DNA of 64,000 bases, taken from NCBI RefSeq assembly GCF_020882245.1, contig NC_083598.1, positions 52,055,858 to 52,119,857 on the forward strand, written 5' to 3'. Source of the stretch: Rhopalosiphum padi. Its lineage: Eukaryota > Arthropoda > Insecta > Hemiptera > Aphididae. Position numbers and translations under genes: made by a program. Below are positions 37,870 through 51,854 of this stretch, piece after piece; position 1 is the stretch's first letter, and each line of letters begins with the position of its first letter. Below the pieces are notes generated by a model, which was not told where the DNA came from, made no database searches, and was given only the letters and a program-made list of their open reading frames with translations.

Positions 37870-38290
37870 TATGCTTGTCTTTTAAGTTGCTCTATTGTGC
37901 ACTTATACGTCCTATTTTTGAGTATGTGTTATTTGAGATCATTACACCATCAGTGCACTCATGACTCATTAAAGCTTGAAAGAGTTCAACGAAAATTCTT
38001 GAGGTATGGAAGCTTTAAATTAAATATCCCTTGAGTCTCATAATTATGACCCAGTTAAGTCGCAACTTGGTTCGGTTTCTTTGGCTGAGCGTAGACATAA
38101 TTCAGGGAATAAGTTTGTAACGAGGTAATATTGACTCTCCTGAATTACTGTCCTTAATTTCATTCAGAGTACCTCAACGTTCCTCCCGATCCGTAGCTCC
38201 TTTGCCTCAACCAACTTTCTTAAAAATGAACCTATCAGATGTATGATGACCAATGCCCATGTAGATCCTTAATTTCTTTTGAATTCTTTT
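37870..38290 (+). mobile_element. LINE C-terminal remnant
   Basis: The plus-strand frame reads LYCALIRPIFEYVLFEIITP, then LERVQRKFLRYGSFKLN, both conserved near the end of jockey-like LINE polyproteins. Stops and frameshifts follow. It is not joined to the 4013 copy. Confidence 0.7.
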
Positions 38291-38764
38291 GTATAATAAG
38301 TTAATAAACTTCTAGCTATTATAACATTTTTGTCATTGATTATATAATTAATATACGTTTATTTGTATAATGTAAAATGTAATGTTCAAAAACATCTATC
38401 CCGTATATTTAATAAGAATTAAAATTTAAATAAATACTAATTAAATTTAAAGTAAAAAAATTTGTAACGAACGCAACTTTCAAATAATCTTCCATGGTTA
38501 TTATCCTATTGAGTCTACTATTCAAATTAAATTAAAACGAAGTATGCATTTTGTCTCGTGTACATGGCTATGCTTAATTTTTATCAACAAAGCGAAAACC
38601 ACCAATAAAATAAACTATTATGATTGTTATTATTCGTGATTTCTATTTTTAACTTTTTTACCGAAAATAAAATACCAATTACCACAAAGATAAAATTATA
38701 ACAGTTTATAAAATGCTTGTAGTAGTTCAATGACTTTTAAAATATACGCCATATATATATATTG

Positions 38765-39400
38765 CACGAATCGCGAACGAAAAGTCCCGATTCATTTTTT
38801 ATAGTCGGACAAAAAGTCCGAAAATACAAAATATTTTATGTACCTAATTAATATTTATTTAAAAAATTTAAAAATGCTGTAAACATATTATTATATTTTC
38901 GTATTACTAACAAAAATATAACATAAACATAACAAATCCACTATAGTAGTATAGTTAGGTATCTATAATAATGACAAATTTATATTTTTTTATTATAATT
39001 ATAATATACTATTTATTTATTTTTTTAGTTTTGTTTAGATTGACGTGTTTATAAATAAAATAAAATTCATTGTTTGTTAAAATGTATTTAGTTACAAATA
39101 AATTTTGATATTGATGTTCTAATATGTTGTAAATACTTGTAATAAACTAATAAATTATATAATTATAAATGAAAATAAGAAAATAGAAATAAATATAATA
39201 ACATTAATAACATAATGTGTATAATATAATATAATAACTATAAACATTTTTAAATTTTTAATATAAATATTAATTATACAAAATATTTTGTATTTTTGGA
39301 CTTTTTGTCCGACTATAAAAACTGAATCCGGACTTTTTGTCCAACTTTTTTTAAAACGGACTTTTTGACACGTGCGTTTCCCCAGCCCCCCCCCCCCCCC
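38765..39400. mobile_element. fold-back element with ggactttttgtcc motifs
   Basis: The inverted arms (tatagtcggacaaaaagtcc on the left; ggactttttgtccgactata on the right) are about 120 bp each, enclosing AT-rich sequence. The motif ggacaaaaagtcc is itself a palindrome and recurs in the right arm. The right end runs into a poly-C tract. Confidence 0.7.
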
Positions 39401-39402
39401 CA
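39380..39402. repeat. poly-C tract
   Basis: A run of about 15 C follows ccccagc. The minus strand would be poly-G and could form a quadruplex. A similar tract lies at about 61215-61234. Confidence 0.8.
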
Positions 39403-40417
39403 ATGTCTTTTTGACCGATTACCATCATATTGTACAATACACGTCATATTATAGTAAATATAAATTTACAGTTTAGACTACTCTAAAAAAGTTTAAGTGA
39501 AACAAATATTTATAATTATAAAAGCTTATTTTTATATTAGCCGTTTATTAGCTACAATTTAATAAAAAAAAAAAATATCTAACATTAATTACAAGCAATT
39601 CCACGCAGCTTGGTCAGCACAAAGTTGTTATAGTTGTTATAGTTGTTTATACAAAAAAGTTACACATCAAAACACGAATTTGAACTACCCAATAAATGTA
39701 TTTATTTGTTGGTCTGAAATTATATTTGTACTACATTTATATCGTACCTAAGTAGTATAATTGTATTAATATAATATGTAAAAATAAATTATAGTTTATT
39801 TCGAAATAAAATCTAACATTGCCTATTAGCTGTTACTTACATAGTACACATATAATACTTGACAATACAAAGACAAAATGTCAATAAATAGTTTATACGA
39901 GTTTATTTATAACCATATACATATACAGTTATTAAAATACGACAATACGATATTACATTAAAATCGTATACATGAATCTAAATGTTGAAATACTTCTACA
40001 TTTCAAAAGATAAAATTTGTATTAAATTATCATTATTTATACCTATGTAACTTTTAATAGAAAAGAAAATATTACATAAAAATATGCAGGAGATACCTTT
40101 AATATGATGATATGATTTATCACAATATAATACTTGTATACATTTTTCTTTAATTACTATACATCGATCGGCTACCTAATGTACCTATATATAGTAAAGA
40201 GATCTTCATTCTTCATGTTTAATACTAAAATATAACTTAAACATAAACATTAATGATAGTGTTTCCTAAGACCGATAAATAAAACAGACTTCCAATAATT
40301 TTTCCTCTTCCTGAAGAATCAGCTGTATAGTATATATTAAAGTATTATTATAGAAACAAATTATATCGCCATATAAGGTTAATAAACCATTATTCGTCGC
40401 AAAACAATATTAAATTA

Positions 40418-40625
40418 TACCGTGTGTTCATTCAATTTTAAAGGTAACAATCCTGTTACTTTTTTTTATTATTTGCGCATGCGCAGATAACAAAAAATTA
40501 AAAATTAAAATTAATCAAAAACATATGTATTTATATGTCCTGTACCCTGTAAAAAAACCCCGAATCAAATTAAAGGTCATACGTTAGAAATATTTCCTGT
40601 TACCTTTAAAATTGAACACACGGTA
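40418..40625. mobile_element. 208-bp element with TA flanks
   Basis: The ends taccgtgtgttca and tgaacacacggta, extended by attttaaaggtaac on both sides, are inverted repeats. The central part has gcgcatgcgc. The TA duplication suggests a Tc1/mariner-type mover (inference). Confidence 0.75.
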
Positions 40626-40969
40626 TACTGTACCTATTTCATATACCTACATAACACATTATACATGGTATATTTTTTAACATACTCATTTTTTGGTCAT
40701 TTATTGGGTACAATTTTATAAATTCTAAATTTATAATTTTTACAATCAAATGCTGAACCTTAAACCGTTAAAAATTCACTGATAAGTAGTGATAACCAAT
40801 GCCATATCATTTCACCCGTGTGCTTGTCCAAAATTATATTATATACAAATTTTACGTATACAAAAACATAAAAAAAAAAATGTTGCGCATGTTTCAAAAC
40901 ATGAAATTTGTCGGTAAAGACACTATTAAATATTTAAAATTTATTTAAACCTCAGGTAAGTTGCTATCA

Positions 40970-41592
40970 TACAGTGATTCTTTTATCATGAACCACTCAT
41001 TATTTCAAAAAGTATTCATGTTTTTTAAAACATTGTTTTACATTGTTTCAAGTTGTTAAAAAATCAAAGTTTTTATTAAAAAATTATATTTTTAAATATT
41101 TTTTTTAAGTTTTTTACTTTTTTGAATGACAACATAAGAGTTTTAATTTCATTTTCCAAAGCAGAATAAATTTTTGAGTATTTTGATACATAAAAATCGA
41201 ATTTAGAGCGAGTAGTTTATGAATTATACGTATTTAAAGTTTAGACAAGCGGTGACCGGAGAAGTGGACAAACATTTTGCGGGGTAACCTCGACCACTCC
41301 ACTCCACGCATCTAAACTTTAAATACTTATGTTATAACTCATAAACTACTCGAGCTAAATTCGATTTTTATGTATCAAAATACTCAGAAACATATTCTGC
41401 TTTGGAATATGAAATTAAAACTGTTGTCATTCAAAAAAGTAAAAAAATTAAGGATAAAAAATATTTAAAATTATAATTTTTTTAAAAAAACGTTGATTTT
41501 TAACAACTTGAAACAATGTAAAAAAATGTTTTCAAAAACATGAATACTTTTTGAAATAATGAGTGGTTTATGATAAAAGAGTCACCCTGTAT
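40970..41592. mobile_element. 620-bp fold-back element
   Basis: The arms are inverted copies over about 270 bp: cactcattatttcaaaaagt on the left, actttttgaaataatgagtg on the right. The outer ends are acagtgattc and gagtcaccctgt. The loop at about 41243-41312 is more GC-rich. It is non-coding. Confidence 0.8.
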
Positions 41593-41799
41593 AAAGAAAT
41601 ATTAACCAATAATAAAATAAACCTATAGGTACTAAACAACACAGATTACACAGTGTTCGATCTTTCGATATCATTGCGATTATTATTCGTATTGATTCTA
41701 GGAATTCGGCAGCGGTCGTACAGGTTTTTATTATTATTATTATTTTTATTTGGTATACAGAAAACAATACCTTTTGCGTAATTTATAGTGTACGGTATT

Positions 41800-42110
41800 A
41801 TATAATATATAATGTGCAGCCGGCTAACTGCACAGACTACCAAATCCGATGGCATGGCGGTTGCTGTACAGTTCCACGACCAAGTTGAACGCAACCGCCC
41901 GCGGTGCACGTACGTTTTTATACCACCACTAGACCACCGCTACAGTTGGTTTTCATCTCATCTTTTTTTTTTTTTTTTAATTAATTAATCACGTATACAA
42001 GACAGACGACGGGCCCCCGCAGACCATATATAATAATATTATTTTATCGTGAATTCACGATATCACGCAGTTCTTGCCGACGCCGTAGGTCTGGTGTAGA
42101 AATGACCGCC
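41800..42110. other. GC-rich block in the upstream intron, function unknown
   Basis: A stretch with CpG-rich runs (for example gcagccggctaactgcac and gacgggcccccgcagac) stands out from the AT-rich surroundings. A minus-strand frame is open across part of it, but starts at GTG and has only a poor donor (GTATTG near 41770). It could be another promoter or a conserved element; I have no domain evidence. Confidence 0.2.
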
Positions 42111-43319
42111 AATCACATACAGATACAATGTACAATATTCAGGAATCTCTAAATTTCTAACTACTGGCATACCATGAATAAGATCTCCTGTCATTAATCC
42201 AGAGCTTGTGTTGATGCGTAGTTTTATTATGTATAGTGTATACTATACTATAGTCTATAACCATACAACGCAGCCATCTAACAAATGTAGGTATGCAAAA
42301 CTCCTACAATTCGCCTACGTTTAAAAAGAAATATACTTATATATATATATATATTTAATAATAAAGTGAATCGTTCGTATTTAAATTTAAAAATTATATT
42401 CAATATATTAAGCCAATAAGTTATATAATCATATACTTTTATCAACTACTAGAGTCTAGAATACAAAAATAATTTGTGTAGTTCAGACTTTTATTAGCGG
42501 AAGCTCTGATAGAATCGTCCACAATTTGTAATACATAATTCGAACCTGTAATATAAAATAAACGTCATAGCGACAATTGTAATAATAAATAATATAATAC
42601 ATTATGTACAATAGCATACACCTACGCACTTTATCACTGTACTCAACTCTTTGAAATATCATTTGCATTCATTAAATTATGAAAGAGAATAATCTGAGTG
42701 TTGAGTAAAGAATACATTATATATTTTATAATGTAAACGTTGTATAATAATAAATAATAATGTAACATTTTAGATACACGATTGAAAATTTTTTTATAAA
42801 CAATTACTCTAATCATCAATAGAAACAAAAGTTAAGTACAAAATATGTAGTTAAACAAGTTAAAATATGAAATAAAAACAAATTGCGGTAACCACTCAAT
42901 TATTACTACAGCGTTAAAAGAAAAAAGAAACTTAAAAATAATCAATCGTTTCTATAACATTTTGACGTCGTCCACATTCCATCTATTACAAATATTACAA
43001 TTTTCAATTGATAGCACTATTGTAAAAAAAAAGTATTAAATAATTTTAAATAGCTCAGTGTTTCTTCTAAAGAACCTTTTTCCTACATTCTACGCCCAAA
43101 TTGTATCGATTTGTAGTCCTAATTATAAATAGATCTAATCAAACAGATTTATAATTATATTTTAATAATTTGGTAAAAAAAACTAATAAGTATAACAGTA
43201 TTATAGAGGTACGTTTATGGCAAAAAAATTTAAAAATCAGTGAAATCGCATTGTTGAGAGATTTTAGAGTGTTTATGGAGTAAATATGTGAAGTTTGAAT
43301 TCAATAATAAATAATTGTA

Positions 43320-44240
43320 CACGAAAAACAATTATGAGCGGAGTTCTCTATTTTTAGGGATTTTCCGAGTGAGTCCCAAGCAGAAAAGGTCATATTTTCA
43401 GTATATTTTATAATTTACTCGTATTTATAATACTTTTAGTACCTAATCTATTTTTCTAATAGTAATACGGTATGAACTACAGGTATTTACGATTTTTGTC
43501 ATAAAAATCAAATACATATTAAAATATTATTTTATGATAATATATATCATATAGGTATATTTTTGTCTGCTGTAAGAACACTTTATGGGGTACCTTTAAT
43601 ATATTTTCAATGCGAAGTTATTAAAATTAAAAATCATGTAAATTTACAATTTAATAAGATGTATATATGTTTGCAGTTTTAACAAATTTTGTCAAAATAT
43701 TAGCTCCAAATAATTATAAAAAAATTATTCCAATATGTATAAATAATATATACATATATATGCTATATTTAATTGCAATAAGTACAATTTATGAAGAATT
43801 CTTGTTATAAATTCTAACAACATTGGATATTTACACACAAGACAACAAATAAAATAACATACACAATGTAAAAAAATTGAATATTTTTAAAATTGTTTCG
43901 TAAAAATCATAACTATAGGAACTAGGAAATTCTAATATAAATATATTATATGTAAACTTTAAGTCATAACAATTATTACATTTTATTTGTAAAAAAAACA
44001 AAAATTTTGCAAAAACTGGTATTCCATAAATGATTCAGTTATATACATTTTTTCTAGTGATTATTTTTACAAAACTAAGAATTTTACACTTTTAAACCTC
44101 AAATATACCAACTATGGAACAATTAGCTACTAGAAACCACTCTCAATATTGAAGTTAAAAGCATTTTTACTGCTTCAAAATGTGTGGTGAACTGATGACT
44201 AATACGTAATGAATAATGACACACAAAAAAAAATACATTT
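43320..44240 (+). repeat. dispersed repeat, old copy
   Basis: It starts with acgaaaaacaattatgagcgg and ends near accactctcaatattgaagt...cttcaaaatgtgtgg. The same start and end motifs recur at 53400-54250, so they probably mark one old interspersed family. Confidence 0.35.
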
Positions 44241-47200
44241 TTATTTTACCAATATCCATTTATTGTTCTTTTCAGAAGAATAAAACATTTTAATTTAAAA
44301 TATTAAATCCTTATTATGAAAGAACCTGATTTCGATAAGTTTAAAATTAATATTGTAAAAAAAAATAGTCAATAAAAATATAGTTGATATACTAGCTGTT
44401 TTATATGTAAAATATATATAAAATTAATCCATTTTGTAATAAAATTTATTTTTAAATATTTGATTATAAACTAAAATATGACTGTTGGAAAAGAATAATA
44501 CGTTCTAATATATAGATATGACGCTTTTAAAAATTTAAATAATATGCTTTTTTTCTTATATACAAGATAAAGTAATAGGCTTTTAATTTAAATTGTTCAC
44601 AATAGTAACCTTAATATCTTTGGCGTATATGAGGGGGGGGTTCAAAAACCCCCAAATTTATGGTTGGTACGGGCATTAATTTTGATTGTATAATTACAGT
44701 ACAACCCGAACTAATTAGGACCGCACCTAGTTTTTTTAATAAATAATAGAATTAAATTTTATACGTGCATATTGAATATTTATTTTGTTTAATTATTACG
44801 CATCTTAATTAAATGTAGTACAACACTGTATCAACTATTGATGGAACATACAAATACCTATATAAATTATAAAAAAAAACATAATTAATTGCTAATTATA
44901 CTATCCCACTCTAATTTAATTTACGAATAAATGTCAGTAAAAATGCATTTAAAATAATCTAATTAATTTGATACCAAGTGTAATGTGAATAAACTACCTA
45001 TTTGATAATACGTGGAACTATTACAAAAAATATACTTAATCACCTAAAAGCAATAATATAGTAACCAATGTTTCACTCAAATATTAAAACGATGTTTTAT
45101 TTAGGTTAATAACTAGTAGCATTATAATAAACTGTGAACCTCATTTATTCATGAACATTTTAGACACAAAATATATGAGAAAATAATACTTTATTATAAT
45201 AGTCATTGCACAATATTTTTATTACACACTTACTACGGTGTCCTAATAAGTAGACTGTCTAGTTTTAACAAAAACATAATTTATTGAACACCTTTTATAA
45301 CATGTGATCTACAATTATTCTCATTTCTCGGCAAACTCTTTAATATTTTATATGAAATCAATAAAAAAATACACGCAAGTATAATTTTTAGAACAGCCAC
45401 TAGTATTTACAAATAATTCTATACCACCCTACTGTAAAACAGAGTGAATGAATAGGTTGATTGAACAAAAAGATAATATTCTAAAATTAATCTACATATT
45501 TTGAAAATGTCATGCCAGTGTGTATAGTAAATTTCATAATAAACATAACCTAAGTTATAAGCCCACATCCTACATAAATAATAATCTTAAATTATAAAAA
45601 AATAATTAATATCAATCTTAATATTCATCATTAAAAAATATATAATTACGCCAAAATTTAAAATTTAAAATTCCATAAAAATAATTGTAAGTGTATAGTT
45701 TGTACATTTTTGTTATTTTAATGAATAATTTAAGACTTTCAGCTTCAAATGCATTCAAAAATAAATTGGGAAGTTAGTACTGCTCAGCTAGCTGTATATT
45801 AGGTCTCAAATCAGTCACTATTATAGGTATGATAAATTTGAATTCAATGATATAAATCATGATAAACGAAAAACAATTCTGAGCTGAGCCAGTTAAAATC
45901 ACTAAGTATACTTCGTGATATATTTTTTTGATATAGCTATATTTTAAGAAATTTATTTTACTTTTAGTATTACACGGTAGGTTGATATAATTTTATCCAT
46001 AAATATTGCATGTGTTATATTATTACTAATTAATTATTATAATATATATTTATACCAAATTATAAAAATGTATAGCTCAAAATTTAATAACATCTTTCTG
46101 TATGACAATAAAAAATAAATTTATAATATCTTAAAATATCTTAAAATAAATAAAAGTAGCATTGCGTATAGTAAAATTCATAATAATATAATATATGTAA
46201 AAATTTTAAATTCTCACAAATGATTTTTAATTTATAACGAAATAATTATCATCGTTATTTATCGTTATTAGTAATTTCACCAAAATTCTAATTTCAAATG
46301 CATGTATAAAAATGTTTCTGCAGTTTTAATATTTTTATACAGATATAAGAACAACTTAAAAATTAAGAAAAAAATAAAAAACTTAAGAATTTTGACCCAG
46401 CGAATAATTTTTTATCGACAATACGAGTAATAGAAATAAAATTAAAATTGGTCATACCTACAATAACACAAAGAGAGTTAAAAAATGTTATCATATTAGT
46501 GAAATTTCAAGTATTCGCTGTTATTTTATTTTAAATAGGTACAACAAAACATAAAAAATATTTTATGGATGAATATTCATATAATATCATAAAAATTCGA
46601 ACTTAAAATGCTCATAAAAAATGAATTAAGCTTACAGATAATTTTTTTTATATATATGTTGAAAAACTAATAAAAATCTTGTATTAAATTTTTATATCTT
46701 TGGTATGAAAACAAAATTTTTTATACATTTCTAACTAGAAAATAATTTGTATTTTAGAAATTCTATTGAAATTTGTTAGAATTCTAACTTTAATCGATAA
46801 TAATTAACACGCAGTTAAATATTGTAACCATAGATTTTAAATATATTATAATTGAGAACTTATGAGGAGCTTTGTACTCGTATTAAATTTTTAAACATTT
46901 CTCTTGAGCGAATAATTTTCAATCGACATTTATAGAAAAAAAAAATAAAAAAAATTTCTCTTACCTATGAATAGCCCAAAAAGAGCTGAAAATTTTATTG
47001 TAAATATTTTATTTTTATAAATATTTTTCCGAAGAAAATAATTAATAATTATATTACATATTATTACTTATTTTAGTGTACCTATAATACACCAAATAAT
47101 TTTTATTGTAATAAAATAAAATAAAATAAATTTAAACTGAATAATTTTAATTATTTTTTTTTTTTTTTGCAGAATATTAAAAGAACAATATTTTGCACAT

Positions 47201-48429
47201 TTAAGGACATAAGACATCATATATCTGATATTTAAAAAAATATGAAGAAAATATTTTGCCGGTTTTTAATGACATAAGAATATCATACTTAAAGAAATAT
47301 TAAAATAATATAAATCCTACCTCTAGTTATAATAAATAATATTAACTCCCTATACTTTCATCACAAGGTTAGCATAAAGAGAGTATGATATATATATAAA
47401 TCTAAGAGATTATTATACTGTATTTATATTTATTTACGATATTTTAGTGTATTTATTTATAGACTTATAGTATATCCAAATTTATCTTTGATATAAAAAT
47501 AAAAATAATAAACAAAAAAATGTTGCGTCCAGTTATACACAATATAAAATTAAAATAATCTGTATTTTATATAAATGTGTATACAGTATACATCTAAGCA
47601 CAGATACGTACACATAGGAACGGCTTAATTACTAAACTAGGCGACCAATACGATATAATTTTTTTAATGTGAACAATAATAAAATGAGATAATATTGGAA
47701 TTCATCATAACATAATAACATACAATATACTACAATACTCGTCGACATCATCGTGTAATTGATTATTATCAAAACAGCTTACGTGATACATTTATATATA
47801 CCATGTTTTCTATACCTTGGTTCACTGAGTTCGTTGATTAGATAATAATAATAACAACTACGACATTATATGAGTGTAGAAACGGCGTTACCAAGAAGTA
47901 TTAGCAAGTAACAGCCACTTAAAGAGAAATACTGACGAACGATGCGCAATGCAGTCAGAGTAGGTTAAGATGAGGATGCACACTAAAGACAGACATAAAT
48001 GAGAAAAGAGTGAAAATGATGAATTTCTGCTGATATGGCTGCATACGAATTGAGTCCCAATAAAACCTGGGATAAATTGCGTTTCGGCTGTTTTAAGGTA
48101 TATACTAATTGATCCCACGCGTGTTTTTAATACTGAGTTCCGTCAAAATTTAAAATAAAATATCTTCCTTTCCATTTTTACACTTAATTTTTTTTTAAAT
48201 AAATAATTTTTTATATAATAATATATGACCCTAATATAATATAAATAATTTAAATGTTACTTGTGTATAATTAAATGAATATAGGTGATGATAAAACTAC
48301 AGTTTTATATTGGTAAAAATGTGTGAGATAAACATTGTATAAAATATCAACGATATCCCGAAGTCGTCTACATATACGTGAAATATGGTTGATTTTATAT
48401 TTTACTCAAAATAATCCTTGGACTTAATG

Positions 48430-48730
48430 GGCGGTTTTCATTTGGGCGAATGACCCAAAATAACATATCGTTTGGGCGAATTTATACATATCATTTTAGC
48501 GAAATTTACACGGGACCCTAATTTATTTAATACATCGTTTGGGCGAGTTATAAATATATTTTTATAAAAATATATATAAACTAATATGTTTTCCTTCACA
48601 TTTTTAGAGACTTAGAACTTTCAGTTAACTCTAACTGGTATGGTTAAAAATGTATTATATTGTTATTATTTTAACTACATTTTTTTTTGGGCATCATTAT
48701 TTGGGGCGACTTAATTGGTACCTATATTAT
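48430..48730 (+). repeat. repeat with tttgggcgaa motifs
   Basis: Three copies of tttgggcga(a/g) lie within 130 bp. A following segment (gacttagaactttcagttaa to ggttaaaaatgta) is shared with 55620-55710. Confidence 0.45.
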
Positions 48731-49319
48731 TTTTTCCCCGTTTAGGTATTGAGACTCAATTAGTATACAGCTGATATACAATGGCGGCGCACGGTCGGCG
48801 AAAATAGTCCGTGTTTTATCATTTTGTATAGACAGCCTATCGAATGATGAAAATTGGATCGGTAATACCTAGCCGATGCGAGAAGAGGAAGAATTAACGA
48901 GTGGGCAGAGATAATGCGAAAAAAAATTGTCTGTCCGTAAATCATTTTATATACGAAAGGCGACTTGTATGAGTGAACGATGTATACTATATCATACACA
49001 CAATATAAAATATTATAAGAGTCTGGGCATGCTTGAACACACGTAACACGCATTATTCTAAAATGCCTAAACCGAAACAAACACGTACAAGCGAACAAAA
49101 ATTTATCTTAAACCCGCTGCCAGATTTACCTGTGAACGCTCAAGGCATTCCTCTCGATTGAAAAGCAAGAGGAATATATTTTAGAAATCAGGCGAATGCT
49201 ACACAAATGTTGTTGTGTATCCATACTCCTGAGTCAATAAACCGTAATAAGCATTGTGCAATAAATGTAATAACCGTAATATAATTATATATGTAATAAA
49301 CTAATATATGTAATAAATC

Positions 49320-49570
49320 TCTATATATATATATTATATATATAAAAATGGAGTCAAAAATGTATAACAATTTATCAATTGAGAACGACTGGGCCGATTT
49401 GGCTCAAATTTTTTTTTAATTGTTCGTAATTGCCAGAAGGTTTTTACGAAAAATATTTTGGAAAAACCCTTTTTTTTAATTTTTTGATGATTGATTTTTT
49501 GTGTTCCGGAATGTTTTTTTATTTTTGAGTATTTTCTTTTTGGCAAAACAACGTTTGCCGGGTCAGCTAG
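49320..49570 (+). mobile_element. Helitron-like non-autonomous fragment
   Basis: It begins tctatatatata and ends gccgggtcagctag followed by t. A TC start and CTAG end before T, with a short GC-rich 3' segment, fit Helitron termini; such ends are frequent in insect genomes. It is about 251 bp and non-coding. Confidence 0.6.
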
Positions 49571-49991
49571 TATAATATATTTATACATCATTTAAACCTC
49601 GATCTAAACATATTATGGGGTGTAAATAACTGAACAAACATTTTAAAATTAAAATACGTATATTATAATAAGTACATAAGTAGCGCAACCGCAGAAATTT
49701 CCTGAGGGGCAGAGACTTATTTGTACCTATATATAATAGTAGGTATCTATATAGCTATAAATATTATTGTTTAATATTAATAATAAGATTCGTATTAATA
49801 CTGAATAAAATTTGGTACTTGAATACTTAAATACAACTCAATAGGAGGAAGTTCTGAGTTCAAACCCAGGACCCCTCCCTCAATAGTACAAATCGTGGAT
49901 ATACGTAATTTACGAAATAAAAAAACTAACGTCAAAGCAGTTTTTATATATAAAAAAAAAAGTAATTATAGAAAATAAACTAGATCTACGT

Positions 49992-50138
49992 TTAGTGACT
50001 ACACACAGACACGGATAGGTGTGAGATCGAATAAAAATGTGCAACCTTCTCCAAGCGGTCAAATCGTGACGATCCGCGGCATCCATCGACGATCATCGAT
50101 CGTTGGAAAACTGGTTGCAGTGTCGTCATCGTTGTCAT
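49992..50138 (-). other. short ORF in a small GC-rich island
   Basis: ATG at 50138 to TAA at 49992, 48 codons beginning MTTMTTLQPVFQRSMIVDGC. The island (50030-50160) is GC-rich, with repeated gatc/cgat palindromic strings. There is no recognised domain and no good splice donor. It may be a regulatory element or a chance ORF. Confidence 0.15.
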
Positions 50139-51423
50139 AAAATCGGCGTGTAAAACATAATATATATGAACGAATGGTTATTCACGGTGATGTTTTCGTA
50201 AAATTCCTTTCTGATGATAAACTGTTACCACCCCACTAGATAGGAAATTCATTGCTAAACTGTAATAATAATATATGTCATGTGCGTTTATGAATCCAAG
50301 CAATGTGACCCAATTCCCGTGTAAACCCAAGCTTTCCACTCCAATGTAAATATTATTATTATCAAACACTTGTTAAAAACATAACTACGTATAATAATAT
50401 TCTGAAATTGTCTGGTACACTGAGCGCGGATTCGGGCTAGAAACACATAATCACAATTCGCTGACATCGTCAATGATCAGTAGTGGCGTATTTATGAAGT
50501 AGTGTAATGAGATTAATTTCCTATTAGCTAAGTTCACATTGACAATAAATTTTAAATATTTATCTTTATAACTACAATATTAACTATTAAACAATATCAT
50601 ATAGATAAAAATCCTATTTAAAAAATTCTATAGTATATAACAAACAAGTTATAGTTATGCATCATAAGTTATGGCGCATTAAGCGGTCTATATGACAAAA
50701 CCTCAATAATTATCTGTTGATTTTAAATTTGGTATCAAATAAAAGTATAATTAACTGTTTTCATTTTTTTTTATCACTAAAATATAACAAAAAATAAATA
50801 TTTTTAGTTTATTTCAATATTGTCATAAATAGCGCTCAAGTAAAACAATGCTAAAAAAAATAATCCAAACAGACAACAGTACACTATCGCCACCAAATAC
50901 CAATTTGTTTAAACCGCCTGCCAAATGAGTGTAACATCCGTACAACTTAATATTTTTTGTAAAGATATGGAATACGATAAATTATGTTGATAATAATACC
51001 AAACTATAGAATGTTTTTAATATATATATTAATACACTATATTAAAATTAACATAATATTGAAATTATTTATCGGCATTAATGTATTATATAATATGAAT
51101 ATATGATATTTAATACAATTTCACTAAATCACTGTTTGAATCATGACATAGTAGTAAAACCTCGATTAACCGTTACCCTCTCATCCATCAACTTTTATTA
51201 TACGTTACCCACCATCATAATGATATCATGAGAATAAAATAATAACAATCATCAATATAATAGTGTAAGAGAAGTGTTTCCTGTTTTCTAGGACATGTGC
51301 GTTAGCAAAAACTTCGATAAAATATACGTAAACATATTACAATATATAAGGGTAAATTATAGGTAAAACATTTTTCAATTTTGAAACGACATTTCTGTTT
51401 TGGTTTTAAATACTAAACAATAC

Positions 51424-51854
51424 TTAAGAGGCCACAACATCCACATGTGTTGTCTCCGTCTTACAAGTACATAACATAGAAAATTTACGCTTAATAGATC
51501 ACGTTTATCTCCGTTAGTTTAAAAATTAGAGTGAGTCGACCTATTATGAAACTTGATGGTAAGAACATTTTTTGTGATTGTGTATTGGTTTTTGACGATT
51601 ATTCAGTTTTTAAGTGAGTTATGAGCATTTATAATTTACGATATGTTATATACACATAACTTGTTAAAAAATTGAACTATCTTAAAAAAGCAACATACAA
51701 ACACAGATAATGTTCTTACCATCAAGTTTCATAATAGCTTGATTCATTCTAATTTTTAATCTAACGGAGCTTAATGTGATCTGCTGAGCATAAATTACTG
51801 TGTTGCACACTTATAAACGGAGTTAACAAATGCGGGTGTTGCGGCCCCTTATAA
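51424..51854. mobile_element. TTAA-flanked fold-back element, copy 3
   Basis: The left end is ttaagaggccacaacatcca and the right end gggtgttgcggccccttata. The arms share tgtgttgtctccgtctta-type sequence with copies 1 and 2. The right TTAA is damaged. Confidence 0.7.

Noticed and set aside
48760..49098. 112-codon minus-strand ORF with many Cys, Tyr and Ile
   Set aside because: No recognisable domain, and composition as expected of random AT-rich sequence. It has no splice partners that I could see.
49850..49885. Possible tRNA T-arm like string gagttcaaaccc
   Set aside because: No matching acceptor, D or anticodon stems could be found around it.
51150..51200. Possible second pogo-like terminus (agtaaaacctcgattaacc)
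   Set aside because: Only one end is seen, with no inverted partner or further similarity. It may be a fragment, but not enough to call.
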